A DNA stretch of 64,000 nt, from positions 1-64,000 of the forward strand of contig NZ_JPVR01000062.1 of the NCBI RefSeq assembly GCF_000772935.1, in the 5' to 3' direction. This DNA is from Lysinibacillus boronitolerans JCM 21713 = 10a = NBRC 103108 (lineage in GTDB: Bacteria > Bacillota > Bacilli > Bacillales_A > Planococcaceae). Both the position numbers and the translations under genes were made by a program. Below are positions 26,835 through 34,943 of this stretch, piece after piece. The notes under the pieces are model-generated. The model searched no databases and was not told the origin of the DNA. It worked only from the letters and a program-made list of their open reading frames with translations. The stretch's first letter is position 1, and the number at the start of each line of letters is the position of its first letter.

Positions 26835-27377
26835 ATGAAAGTAGTAGCAATCGTAGGTAGTATCCGTAAAGAATCTTATAATATGCAATTAGCTCAATTT
26901 ATTCAAAAACGTTATACAGAAAAGTTAGACCTTGAAGTATTAAGCTTAAAGGACCTACCAATGTATAATCAAGATATTGAAAATGAAGCTCCACAAGCAG
27001 TTCTTGATTTTAAAGAAAAAGTAAAAGCTGCAGACGCTGTACTTTGGGTTACACCAGAGTATAATGGTACAGTTCCAGGGGTTATGGTCAATGCCATTGA
27101 TTGGCTATCTCGTGTAGATAAAGTAATGATTGGCAAACCATCCATCATTATGGGTGCATCAATGGGGAACTTAGGAACTGTAAAAGCACAATTACATTTA
27201 CGTGATATTTTATTCTCTCCAGGCATTAACTCACCTTTACTTAGCGGCAATGACGTTTATATTGGTGCTGTTCACACTAAATTTGATGAAGAAGGCAATT
27301 TAACTGATGAAGGTACAGTGAAATTCCTTGACGTAGTCATTGATAACTTCTTAAGTTGGGCAAAAAAATACGTTTAA
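26835..27377 (+). CDS. NADPH-dependent FMN reductase (flavodoxin fold)
   Basis: Flavoprotein of 180 residues, related to ChrR/YieF/YhdA-type quinone or azo reductases. VGSIRKESYNMQLA (FMN phosphate loop) lies at the N-terminus, and 'TPEYNGTVPGVMVNAIDWLS' is the family signature. ATG 26835 has AGGAGG 8 bases upstream; an earlier frame start at 26805 lacks a site. It follows the nitroreductase by 63 bases with no terminator between, so it probably belongs to the same electrophile-response unit, though AT-rich sequence in the gap could hold its own promoter. Confidence 0.9.
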   Translation: MKVVAIVGSIRKESYNMQLAQFIQKRYTEKLDLEVLSLKDLPMYNQDIENEAPQAVLDFKEKVKAADAVLWVTPEYNGTVPGVMVNAIDWLSRVDKVMIGKPSIIMGASMGNLGTVKAQLHLRDILFSPGINSPLLSGNDVYIGAVHTKFDEEGNLTDEGTVKFLDVVIDNFLSWAKKYV

Positions 27378-27388
27378 TTAAAATCTAA

Positions 27389-27415
27389 CCCATAAGTATA
27401 CAATATACTTATGGG
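27389..27415 (+). terminator. Terminator closing the mhq unit
   Basis: A perfect 12-bp stem cccataagtata/tatacttatggg with a 3-base loop, followed by cattttttgttt. Confidence 0.85.
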
Positions 27416-27504
27416 CATTTTTTGTTTGGAAAGATGCTACTTCTGCATGAAATCTTCATACTTTCACGATATACTTTTAACAAATTCTAAAATGGTGGTT
27501 AAGG

Positions 27505-28899
27505 ATGAGAAAATTATCATTAAAGCTTGGGATTATCTTTTTCATCACATTGTTTTGTATTGAAACATTTATGATGTTTTTTTTGCATGTTTCCTTGACG
27601 AATTCTAGAGTGGAAGAGGAATTAGAGAGTTTACAAGCGAGAGGAAACTCACATCGTACTATATTAGAGCAGAACTTCAATAATGAAACACTAGCACATG
27701 TTGTTCTTATGGAATCAGAAGCAAGTACCGATGTCGTGGTGACTGACCATTTAGGGACAATCCTAGCCTCCTCACAACCTCATTTAGAAATCAGTAATCT
27801 GATTGGTGAGATAGAGAGGGACATACCGTATGAGGGAATGGTTTTACAAGACAATTGGCAGGAAGTTCAATCTATTGCCACGATAAGCCCTATTCAAAAT
27901 CAGCAAGGAACGATTGGCTATGTATTTATGTTTCAAAATACCGATTCTATCCATGCATTAATGAAACGGCTCAATAAGCATTTTCTCATCGTTGGTATTG
28001 TATCTGGTCTTGTCAGTATTGCAGTCATTATTGTTCTATCTCGCAAGCTCGCTAAACCACTTATTCAAATGAAAGAGGCTACATTGAAAATGAGTAAGGG
28101 TGATTTTACAGTCGCTCTTTCTACGAATGGGAAAGATGAGCTTGGGGATTTATCGAATGCTATACAGCTTCTGTCCAATGATTTAAATCATCTAAGGCAA
28201 GAGCGTAAGGAATTTTTATCGAGTATTGCACATGAGCTTCGTACACCGCTAACCTTTATTAAAGGCTATACAGATATTCTTGCTAAACGGGAGTTAACAG
28301 AGCAAGATCGTCAAAAGTATTTAACTATTATAATAGAAGAAACAAATAGACTTTCTCGGTTAATCAAAGACTTATTTGATTTAGCGAAAATGGATGAAAA
28401 CTCATTTATGATTGAAAAACATTGCTTACATTTAGAATCGTTTTTTTCAAGCATTGAAGAAAAATTAAGTCCCGCTTTTCAAGATAAAGGTATTTATTTG
28501 GCTATACATTGTGATAATGGCTTAACACTATGTGCAGATGAAGCAAGACTTGAGCAAATCCTGATTAATCTATTAAATAACGCCTTAATCTATTGTGCGC
28601 CAGGAGATACGACTACCGTCACTGTAAAAGAGGACAATAGCGTTTTAAGTATCGTAGTGGAAGACACAGGTAGAGGAATTCCAAAGAAGGATTTACCGTA
28701 TATTTTTGATCGGTTTTATCGAGTGGAAAAATCACGTAGTCGTGCTTTAGGTGGATCTGGACTTGGGCTTGCTATTGTCAAGGAGCTTGTACAAGCACAT
28801 GGGGGAGAAATAAAGGTTAGAAGTGAAATAAATAAAGGGACTACTTTTGAATTATCATTTAAAGGAGTAGAAACGAATGAAAACGATTTTATGCATTGA
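27505..28899 (+). CDS. Membrane sensor histidine kinase
   Basis: Two-TM kinase of 464 residues: TM1 (about 7-29), an extracytoplasmic sensor of about 125 residues, TM2 (about 158-180), HAMP, then HisKA with IAHELRTPLTF (phospho-accepting H243) and HATPase with N-box INLLNNAL, G1 VEDTGRGIP and G2 GGSGLGLAIV. The sensor has no family match I can name. It overlaps its response regulator by 23 bases and comes before it, the reverse of the usual order. The minus-strand YdhK-type lipoprotein gene just beyond could be a target, but that is only proximity. Confidence 0.93.
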   Translation: MRKLSLKLGIIFFITLFCIETFMMFFLHVSLTNSRVEEELESLQARGNSHRTILEQNFNNETLAHVVLMESEASTDVVVTDHLGTILASSQPHLEISNLIGEIERDIPYEGMVLQDNWQEVQSIATISPIQNQQGTIGYVFMFQNTDSIHALMKRLNKHFLIVGIVSGLVSIAVIIVLSRKLAKPLIQMKEATLKMSKGDFTVALSTNGKDELGDLSNAIQLLSNDLNHLRQERKEFLSSIAHELRTPLTFIKGYTDILAKRELTEQDRQKYLTIIIEETNRLSRLIKDLFDLAKMDENSFMIEKHCLHLESFFSSIEEKLSPAFQDKGIYLAIHCDNGLTLCADEARLEQILINLLNNALIYCAPGDTTTVTVKEDNSVLSIVVEDTGRGIPKKDLPYIFDRFYRVEKSRSRALGGSGLGLAIVKELVQAHGGEIKVRSEINKGTTFELSFKGVETNENDFMH

Positions 28900-29578
28900 T
28901 GATGAACCAAGAATGTTAGATTTATTAACCCTTTATTTGGAACCACTATTTCTTTGTAGAGCCATGTCTTCTATACAAGAGGCATTGGATTTTTTAGAAG
29001 AAGAGCATGTGGATTTAGTTCTTTTGGATATTATGATGCCAGAGATGGATGGGTGGCAGGTTTGCCAGGAAATTAGGAAGTTTTGGGATGTTCCGATCAT
29101 TATGCTTACTGCAAAAGGAGAACAAGCTGATATTGTAAAAGGCTTAAACCTTGGTGCTGATGACTACATTTTAAAGCCTTTTGATGAGGAAGAGTTGTTA
29201 GCACGAATACATGCTGTATTAAGAAGAACAAAATCTGAAGAAAAAGTAATTAACTTTGAAGGGCTTTGTTTAGATAGAGAGTCCTTTGAAGTATATTTTC
29301 AACATAAGGCAATTCCATTAACACCAAAGGAATTTGCCATGCTCGCCCTTTTTTTAGATTATCAAAATAGAGCATTTTCTCGAGAACACCTTATTCATGC
29401 CGTTTGGGGATATGATGTAACGATTGAAGATCGTACCATTGATTCACATGTACGTAATTTACGAGAAAAATTAAGAAAAAGTGGTTTTCCGGCTGATGAT
29501 TACTTGCAAACAGTTTGGGGCATCGGCTATAAATGGCATAAGTCTGCAAATAGAAAGCAAATGGAGCATAAAAGCTAG
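28877..29578 (+). CDS. OmpR/PhoB-family response regulator
   Basis: DNA-binding regulator of 233 residues paired with the kinase that overlaps its start. Receiver: acidic pair D8-D9, phospho-acceptor D51 in LVLLDIMMPEMDG, conserved T/K (MLTAKGE, LKPFD). The C-terminal winged helix has LTPKEFAMLALFL and 'HLIHAVWGYD', 'TIDSHVRNLREKL'. ATG 28877 has AAGGAG just upstream, inside the kinase coding sequence. Target genes unknown. Confidence 0.94.
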   Translation: MKTILCIDDEPRMLDLLTLYLEPLFLCRAMSSIQEALDFLEEEHVDLVLLDIMMPEMDGWQVCQEIRKFWDVPIIMLTAKGEQADIVKGLNLGADDYILKPFDEEELLARIHAVLRRTKSEEKVINFEGLCLDRESFEVYFQHKAIPLTPKEFAMLALFLDYQNRAFSREHLIHAVWGYDVTIEDRTIDSHVRNLREKLRKSGFPADDYLQTVWGIGYKWHKSANRKQMEHKS

Positions 29579-29616
29579 AAATAACCTCTACCAGAATTGA
29601 AGGTAGAGGTTATTTC
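29578..29616. terminator. Bidirectional terminator
   Basis: A perfect 15-bp stem (29578-29592 with 29602-29616) with a 9-base loop. It starts on the last base of the response-regulator stop codon and lies just before the end of the convergent lipoprotein gene. Confidence 0.85.
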
Positions 29617-29618
29617 TA

Positions 29619-30185
29619 TTATTTTGGGCTAAGCTCTTCTTCTGTTACCCATTTATGATTTGTTACGGCTTCACCATTTGTGGAAGTATAATCAACCATA
29701 TATACAGTTGTTTGCACAGCCTCGTCAATAAGGACAGTCGCATTTTCCATACCTTCCATATGTGCTGCGTCCGTTTTTATTTCTGTTCCAGGAGCTAGTG
29801 GTGCTTCTTGTGGGTCAATTAATTCTTCATGAATTACCCACTTATGCTTTTCTATTCGCTTTCCACCAGATGTAGGCTCATAGGAAATAACATAGGCAGT
29901 TGTATTATAGGCACCTACTATTGTTGCTTCGGCCCCTTTCATACCTTCCATATGTCCATCTGTAATTATGGCTGTGCTCCCTACAGGAAATTTCGGATTT
30001 TCAGCTTTTTTTAACGTTACGGGTACTTCGCCAGAACTTGAATGATTCATTGTAGAATGATCCATTTTTTCAGCAGCTTCATTAGAAGTGGATGCAGGTT
30101 TTGTTTGCTCCTCAGTACAAGCCGATAAACTAATTAGAGCGACTACTGATAATAGTCCGACTGACCATCTTTTATTGAATTTCAT
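29619..30185 (-). CDS. YdhK-family (DUF1541) lipoprotein
   Basis: Lipoprotein of 188 residues. A signal peptide ends in lipobox LSAC with C23; a Met/His-rich stretch (MDHSTMNHSS) follows. Two tandem DUF1541 repeats each contain a G/A-H-M-E-G-M motif (DGHMEGMKGAEATIVGAY and AAHMEGMENATVLIDEAV) and an HKWV turn. Met/His content suggests metal contact, perhaps copper, but this is a guess. ATG 30185 follows AGGAGG. Function unknown in B. subtilis. Confidence 0.88.
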   Translation of the reverse strand: MKFNKRWSVGLLSVVALISLSACTEEQTKPASTSNEAAEKMDHSTMNHSSSGEVPVTLKKAENPKFPVGSTAIITDGHMEGMKGAEATIVGAYNTTAYVISYEPTSGGKRIEKHKWVIHEELIDPQEAPLAPGTEIKTDAAHMEGMENATVLIDEAVQTTVYMVDYTSTNGEAVTNHKWVTEEELSPK

Positions 30186-30289
30186 ATGATATCCTCCTCA
30201 CTCTTTGCTCCTAATGTAGCAAATAAATGTGCAGAAACGATGGATATGATCTATGAAAAACATCTGGCACAAATAGGTGAGAAGATATG

Positions 30290-30886
30290 CTATTGAATGG
30301 GCATGATCTTCAATGTTTTTTGTAATCTATAGGCGAAGACACCAGCAAAAATAGCTAAAATAATATCTTTTGGTAGAGGAGGAATCATCCAAAGCCAAGC
30401 GAGCTTATATGAAAAATTCTCTGGTGCACTTGCCCAAAGCTTGTATGCAAAAAACATCCAATTTGTTCCTATCAAATAATTTATCGCTGTTGCTACCAAA
30501 GCAGCTACGATAAAGCTTTTCTTTGTACCGCTTCGTTCAACAATCAACCCTGCAACAAATGCCGCTAAAATAAATGTAATTATAAACCCAAAGGTTGGGC
30601 TTAAAATTTGGCCAATTCCACCACCGAAACGAGCAAAGACAGGAGCTCCTGCCAATCCTACGCACATATAAATTGTACAGGCGAGCGCACCTTTTCTACT
30701 ACCAAGAATAAGTCCTGCTAAAATCGCAAAAAAGGTTTGAAGCGTAATGGGTACACCACCAACTACCATAAAAGGTGCAAAGGACGTGATATTAGCACCC
30801 ACCATCATTAGCGTTGAAAATAATCCAATATAGGTAATGTCAACAGTTCTTAACTTATGATGACTATGTTGCGTAACGGTTGCCAT
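30290..30886 (-). CDS. bioY: Biotin transporter BioY (ECF S component)
   Basis: Membrane-embedded biotin-binding subunit, 198 residues with six hydrophobic segments. The family's GVPITLQTFFAILAG and GAPVFARFGGGIG motifs are clear. It works with the shared EcfA/EcfT energising module encoded elsewhere, or alone. Start ATG 30886 has GAGGTG at 30893-30898; an in-frame GTG at 30895 overlaps that site. No biotin synthesis genes are in the window. A candidate BirA operator lies upstream. Confidence 0.93.
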   Translation of the reverse strand: MATVTQHSHHKLRTVDITYIGLFSTLMMVGANITSFAPFMVVGGVPITLQTFFAILAGLILGSRKGALACTIYMCVGLAGAPVFARFGGGIGQILSPTFGFIITFILAAFVAGLIVERSGTKKSFIVAALVATAINYLIGTNWMFFAYKLWASAPENFSYKLAWLWMIPPLPKDIILAIFAGVFAYRLQKTLKIMPIQ

Positions 30887-30943
30887 GAAGTTCACCTCGT
30901 TTTATAAGTTATTACTGTTAGTGTAAAAAACGAAAGCAGTTGT

Positions 30944-30971
30944 GTCAACTTTATAATTAAGATAAGTTAAC
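30944..30971. promoter_or_regulatory. Candidate BirA operator for bioY
   Basis: Half-sites gtcaactt (30944-30951) and aagttaac (30964-30971) form an inverted repeat matching at 7 of 8 positions across a 12-base AT-rich spacer. This resembles the GTTAAC-type BirA operator arms, and sits 58 bases before the bioY start. Confidence 0.45.
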
Positions 30972-31039
30972 TCAATTGCTTGAAGTAGACTATCTATCTA
31001 TAAAAATGTATGATAGAATCGTCATAATTTTATAACTTC

Positions 31040-31260
31040 AAATACTATTGGTGTGATATTTTTGAATATCACTTAAAAGGGAAGTCGGTGGAAGTCCGAC
31101 GCTGTCCCGCAACTGTAACGAGGAATCCTATAATATGATTTGCCACTGTTTAAGAATGGGAAGGCAATTATAGGATAGTGAATCGAAGCCAGGAGACCTG
31201 CCATTTAGTAATACCTGTAATGCCCACGAGGATGCAAGCAATTACGGACAATAGCTGGAT
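31040..31260 (+). ncRNA. Cobalamin (adenosylcobalamin) riboswitch
   Basis: Conserved elements in order: ggtgtgat at the 5' side, aaaagggaa, gtcggtggaagtccgacgc, the B12-box region gctgtcccgcaactgtaa, and agccaggagacctgcc near the 3' side. These are hallmarks of the classical B12 element. It precedes a BtuC-like permease gene and is followed by an intrinsic terminator at 31286, so cobalamin binding should stop transcription. Boundaries are approximate. Confidence 0.93.
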
Positions 31261-31285
31261 ATTTTTCTGACTTTGTTTAATCTAG

Positions 31286-31325
31286 GGTATTTCTATGCGC
31301 ACTTTCGCATGGGATACCTTTTTTT
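31286..31325 (+). terminator. Expression-platform terminator of the cobalamin riboswitch
   Basis: Outer stem ggtat/atacc (31286-31290 with 31314-31318) and inner atgcg/cgcat around a small loop, then seven Ts. It lies between the B12 element and the permease start, as expected for an OFF switch. Confidence 0.8.
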
Positions 31326-31365
31326 ATTGCTTCATTCATCAATATTCAGTAGGAGATTAAAACAG

Positions 31366-32412
31366 ATGAATAAAAAATTTATGTTATTTTCCTTCGTACT
31401 TTTCATGGTTTTAATTGTTTCAATGACCTTTGCTGTAATGGTTGGCTCAGTTTCAGTTACACCGTTATATGTCTGGAAAGTGATTCTCTCTAAAATACCT
31501 TTTATACAAAATGCGATTGAGCAAGATTGGAGTCGCTCTCAGGAAATCATCATCTGGCAAATAAGAGCACCTCGTGTTTTGCTAGCTGCTATAGTAGGAG
31601 CGGGGTTAGCCATTGCAGGCGCAGCCATTCAGGCACTTGTACGTAATTCCATAGCAGACCCGTATATTCTAGGGATTTCTTCAGGGGCAGCTGTCGGAGC
31701 TACTTCTGTGATTATTTTGGGAGCCTTTTCATTTTTAGGTATTTACGCTCTTTCAGTATCCGCATTCCTTGGTTCATTACTTGCCATAGTACTTGTTTTT
31801 TTCTTATCACGTGTTGGGGGACGTGTCTCTATTTTCCGCTTGCTATTGGCAGGCATGGCTGTGTCCTTTATCTTAACGGCTATCTCTAATTTTATTTTAA
31901 TGATGTCAAAGCAAGAAGGAGCCTTAAAGGCTGTTATGTTTTGGATGCTAGGTAGTTTAGCTGGAGCCAAATGGAATAATATTGTGATTCCAGCTTTCGT
32001 ATTCTTTGTTGTTTTTGGGCTACTGTGGCTACATTATCGCAATTTAAATTTATTATTACTGGGAGAAGAAGCGGCAGTGACATTAGGCGTTAATCTTCAG
32101 CAATTCCGTATTCAGTTAATACTACTAGTATCTCTATTAACAGGTGTGCTTGTCGCAGTTAGTGGTTCTATAGGTTTTGTGGGATTGATTATTCCGCATA
32201 TTGTGCGATTAATTGTGGGCTCAAATTATAAATACGTGATACCTATCAGTGCTTTAATAGGTGGAATTTTCTTAGTGTGGGCAGATGCCTTTGCTCGAAT
32301 CATCATTGCTCCCCAGGAAATGCCAATTGGTATTATTACAGCTTTTTGTGGAGGACCATTTTTCATTTGGCTTCTCCGTCGTAACAACTATTCATTCGGT
32401 GAAGGAGATTAA
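31366..32412 (+). CDS. btuC: BtuC-like ABC permease (cobalamin/corrinoid uptake)
   Basis: FecCD-family membrane permease of 348 residues. Motifs: RAPRVLLAAIVGAGLAIAGA, NSIADPYILGISSGA and GFVGLIIPHI. Start ATG 31366 has AGGAG at 31351-31355; an in-frame start at 31273 would fall inside the riboswitch terminator and give a non-homologous leader. Placement under a cobalamin riboswitch makes B12 or a precursor the likely substrate. The ATPase follows after 5 bases. No substrate-binding protein gene follows, so the binding subunit must be supplied from elsewhere; the lipoprotein of the paralogous system (2155) is one candidate. Confidence 0.9.
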   Translation: MNKKFMLFSFVLFMVLIVSMTFAVMVGSVSVTPLYVWKVILSKIPFIQNAIEQDWSRSQEIIIWQIRAPRVLLAAIVGAGLAIAGAAIQALVRNSIADPYILGISSGAAVGATSVIILGAFSFLGIYALSVSAFLGSLLAIVLVFFLSRVGGRVSIFRLLLAGMAVSFILTAISNFILMMSKQEGALKAVMFWMLGSLAGAKWNNIVIPAFVFFVVFGLLWLHYRNLNLLLLGEEAAVTLGVNLQQFRIQLILLVSLLTGVLVAVSGSIGFVGLIIPHIVRLIVGSNYKYVIPISALIGGIFLVWADAFARIIIAPQEMPIGIITAFCGGPFFIWLLRRNNYSFGEGD

Positions 32413-32417
32413 TTTCA

Positions 32418-33203
32418 ATGACATTAGAAGCGAAACAAGTATCATTCTCCATTTACGATCAGCGTATACTACATGATGTAAGCATTCAAATAAAAGAAAA
32501 GCAATTTGTTGGATTAATAGGTCCTAATGGGAGCGGAAAATCAACATTGTTAAAAAATATGTATCGTCTGCTAAAACCTGAAAGCGGTAAAGTAGTATTA
32601 AATGAGCAAGATATATTAAAGCAATCAAGTAAAGCTATTGCGAAAAATTTGGCTGTTGTTAGCCAAGAGACACCCGTATTATTTGATTTCACTGTGCATG
32701 ATTTAGTCAGTATGGGAAGAACGCCACATAAAAAGCTATTAGAGCTTGATCAAGAGAAAGATTTTCAAATTGTTAAAGATGCTCTAAGGCAAACGGGCAT
32801 ATCGCATTTAGAGAAACGAAGCTTTAGTTCGCTTTCTGGTGGCGAGAAAAAGCGTGTCATGGTTGCAAGAGCACTTGCTCAACAAGCACAGGTATTAATA
32901 TTAGATGAGCCAACGAATCATTTAGATATTCAACATCAACTTCAACTTATGGATTTAATTCAGACCTTGCATTTAACCGTCGTAGCTGCTTTACATGATT
33001 TGAATATTGCTGCTATGTATTGCGATCAAATTTACGTTTTGCAGCAAGGGCGAATCGTTTGTCATGGTACACCAGAGGAAGTGCTTACGCCAACAGTGCT
33101 GCAAGATGTATTTGGTGTTTTTGCGGATATTCAAACACATCCAATGACAGGGAAGCCGTATCTTACATATGTTCCTGAACAATTCACGAAAAAGTTTAGC
33201 TAA
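32418..33203 (+). CDS. btuD: BtuD-like ABC ATPase
   Basis: ATP-hydrolysing subunit of the riboswitch-controlled transporter; 261 residues. Walker A GPNGSGKST is near 35-43, the signature LSGGEKKR and Walker B VLILDEPTNHLD follow, and the switch histidine is in AALHD. ATG 32418 follows AAGGAG. Closely similar to the ATPase at 1383 along its length, so the two systems are paralogues. The dapF gene starts 58 bases after its stop without a terminator between, so read-through is likely. Confidence 0.9.
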   Translation: MTLEAKQVSFSIYDQRILHDVSIQIKEKQFVGLIGPNGSGKSTLLKNMYRLLKPESGKVVLNEQDILKQSSKAIAKNLAVVSQETPVLFDFTVHDLVSMGRTPHKKLLELDQEKDFQIVKDALRQTGISHLEKRSFSSLSGGEKKRVMVARALAQQAQVLILDEPTNHLDIQHQLQLMDLIQTLHLTVVAALHDLNIAAMYCDQIYVLQQGRIVCHGTPEEVLTPTVLQDVFGVFADIQTHPMTGKPYLTYVPEQFTKKFS

Positions 33204-33261
33204 ATATAGAAAAGCAAGATCTTCTATTAGATACATAAAACATCCTTTAAGGAGTGACTGT

Positions 33262-34119
33262 ATGCAAATAGCCTTTACGAAAATGCATGGTGCTGGCAAC
33301 AGCTATATCTATCTTGATCTTTTCCAATATGATTATAAGGAAGATATCTTTAGTGAATTGGCTCAAAAAATAGCCAATGTTCATACAGGTATAGGCTCAG
33401 ATGGGTTAATTATTATCCAGCCATCCAAAACTGCTGACTGTGGTATGCGTATTTTTAATAAAGATGGCTCTGAGGCGACAAATTGCGGTAACGGTCTTCG
33501 CTGTGTTGCTAAGTATATCTTTGACCGTCATATTGTGCGACAAGAGCAGCTTACGATTGAAACGAAATCGGGCATTATGCTGGCACAGGTAGTGGTGCAA
33601 GACGATAGCGTAATAGAAGTGATTGTCGATATGGGCAGGCCTCTCTTATTACGCAAAGACATCCCAATGTTAGGGAATCCAAATGAACTTGTCATCAATG
33701 AGATATTTCCTTTACCCCAACAATCTCTTTTGGTAACTGCTTTGTTTTTGGGCAATCCGAATACTGTAGTTTTTGTGAATGCGATCGAGCAAGCACCATT
33801 AAGAACATTAGGCGGTATTATAGCAAACGATATGAGATTTCCTCATCGTAGCAACGTTGAATTCGTTGAGGTTGTTCATGCGAAAGCTTTAAAATGTCGA
33901 GTTTGGGAACGAGGCACGGGTATAACAGAGGCATGTGGGACAGGTGCTTGTGCAGCGGTAGTGGGTGCTATATTAAATGGTTTTTGTCAGAAGGGAGAAG
34001 AGATAGTAGTCCAACTTAGTGGTGGTGACTTAGTCATACGATGGGCTGACAATGACCATATCTGGATGCGTGGTCCTGCAGAATTTATTGCGGATGGAAT
34101 TTATGAGTTTTTATCTTAA
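33262..34119 (+). CDS. dapF: Diaminopimelate epimerase
   Basis: Converts LL- to meso-diaminopimelate for lysine and peptidoglycan synthesis, without a cofactor. 285 residues. The two catalytic cysteines are present: C75 in TNCGNGLRC and C225 in EACGTGACA. ATG 33262 has AAGGAG upstream; an in-frame start at 33169 lies inside the preceding ATPase gene and is rejected. If this organism is Lysinibacillus (Lys-Asp type wall) the enzyme would mainly serve lysine synthesis and the spore cortex. Its position behind a B12 transporter is unusual. Confidence 0.94.
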   Translation: MQIAFTKMHGAGNSYIYLDLFQYDYKEDIFSELAQKIANVHTGIGSDGLIIIQPSKTADCGMRIFNKDGSEATNCGNGLRCVAKYIFDRHIVRQEQLTIETKSGIMLAQVVVQDDSVIEVIVDMGRPLLLRKDIPMLGNPNELVINEIFPLPQQSLLVTALFLGNPNTVVFVNAIEQAPLRTLGGIIANDMRFPHRSNVEFVEVVHAKALKCRVWERGTGITEACGTGACAAVVGAILNGFCQKGEEIVVQLSGGDLVIRWADNDHIWMRGPAEFIADGIYEFLS

Positions 34120-34155
34120 TTACGCCAATACTTTTTCGCAATGCCATATTAAATT

Positions 34156-34189
34156 AAAGGACGCCACTCTGAAATCGGAGGCGTCCTTT
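34156..34189. terminator. Terminator between dapF and the SMR pair
   Basis: A perfect 10-bp stem aaaggacgcc/ggcgtccttt with partial pairing in the loop, between convergent genes. Confidence 0.8.
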
Positions 34190-34201
34190 ATTGTAGAACC
34201 A

Positions 34202-34516
34202 TTAAGATATTGCTTTTAAGCCTGCTACACCTATGATAATCGCTAGGATACTGATAATACGTGATAGATTTTTGGATTCCCCAAAGAAAATGATATTTAC
34301 AAGTACAGCTCCAACAGTACCAATTCCTACCCAAACAACATAGGCAATACTTAACTGTAAATAGTTGAAGGATGCATATAAAAGGGCAAAGGACACACCA
34401 AAACCACCAATATATAAAATTAAATTTCGTAATGTTTTATGCTGACTATAAAAGCGTAAGCCGATTACACCTATAATTTCAGACAATGCAGCTAAGATAA
34501 TAAACATCCAACCCAT
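34202..34516 (-). CDS. SMR-family efflux subunit (YkkD-like)
   Basis: Small multidrug-resistance membrane protein of 104 residues with four TM segments. The family's membrane-embedded acidic residue is E13 in ALSEIIGVIGLRF. The segment YVVWVGIGTVGAVLVNIIFFGE is typical of the family, cut here at GIGT. It overlaps its partner gene by one base (TAATG), as paired heteromeric SMR pumps such as YkkCD or EbrAB do. Substrate unknown; drugs, guanidinium or polyamines are options for the family. Confidence 0.9.
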   Translation of the reverse strand: MGWMFIILAALSEIIGVIGLRFYSQHKTLRNLILYIGGFGVSFALLYASFNYLQLSIAYVVWVGIGTVGAVLVNIIFFGESKNLSRIISILAIIIGVAGLKAIS

Positions 34517-34869
34517 TATACATTTGCTCCTTTCGTTTGATCCTGCTCTTTAGCGGAATTATCTGCTAACTTTAGACCAATTACACCTAATACTAAAATA
34601 AACATAAACAGTCCTTTAATGGCATTAAACTCACCATCGAAAATGAAAATATCCATTAATGTAGTACCGATTGCACCTGCTCCGGCGAAAATAGCGTAGA
34701 CTGTTCCAGTAGGTAAGCTTTCACAAGCCTTTGATAAGAAGTGAAAATCTATAGCAATGATTGTCACAATAATTATCCAGTGCCACCATGTGCTTGCTAC
34801 GTTAAAGCCAAATACCCAAAGCAATTCAAATAAACTTGTTAATACGACGTACATCCATTCTTTTTTCAT
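34516..34869 (-). CDS. SMR-family efflux subunit (YkkC-like)
   Basis: Partner subunit of 117 residues with four TM segments. Active-site glutamate in SLFELLWVFGF (E14) and the SLPTGTVYAIFAGAGAIGT motif are close to B. subtilis YkkC. A polar tail (DNSAKEQDQTKGANV) extends beyond the family core. ATG 34869 is chosen because the hydrophobic family start begins there; the longer frame reaches 34941 through the operator. Only a weak AAAGGG lies upstream. Controlled by the TetR gene just upstream through the operator at 34897. Confidence 0.9.
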   Translation of the reverse strand: MKKEWMYVVLTSLFELLWVFGFNVASTWWHWIIIVTIIAIDFHFLSKACESLPTGTVYAIFAGAGAIGTTLMDIFIFDGEFNAIKGLFMFILVLGVIGLKLADNSAKEQDQTKGANV

Positions 34870-34896
34870 AATTAAAACCCTTTCTATTAGGTAATT

Positions 34897-34919
34897 AAAT
34901 GACTGACATTCAGTCATTT
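34897..34919. promoter_or_regulatory. TetR operator between tetR and SMR genes
   Basis: Inverted repeat aaatgactga-cat-tcagtcattt, perfect 10-bp arms with a 3-base centre. The same arms recur at 35587, upstream of the TetR gene itself. It lies 28 bases before the SMR start. Confidence 0.8.
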
Positions 34920-34943
34920 TTAAAGTAAAAGAGAACGTCACTT

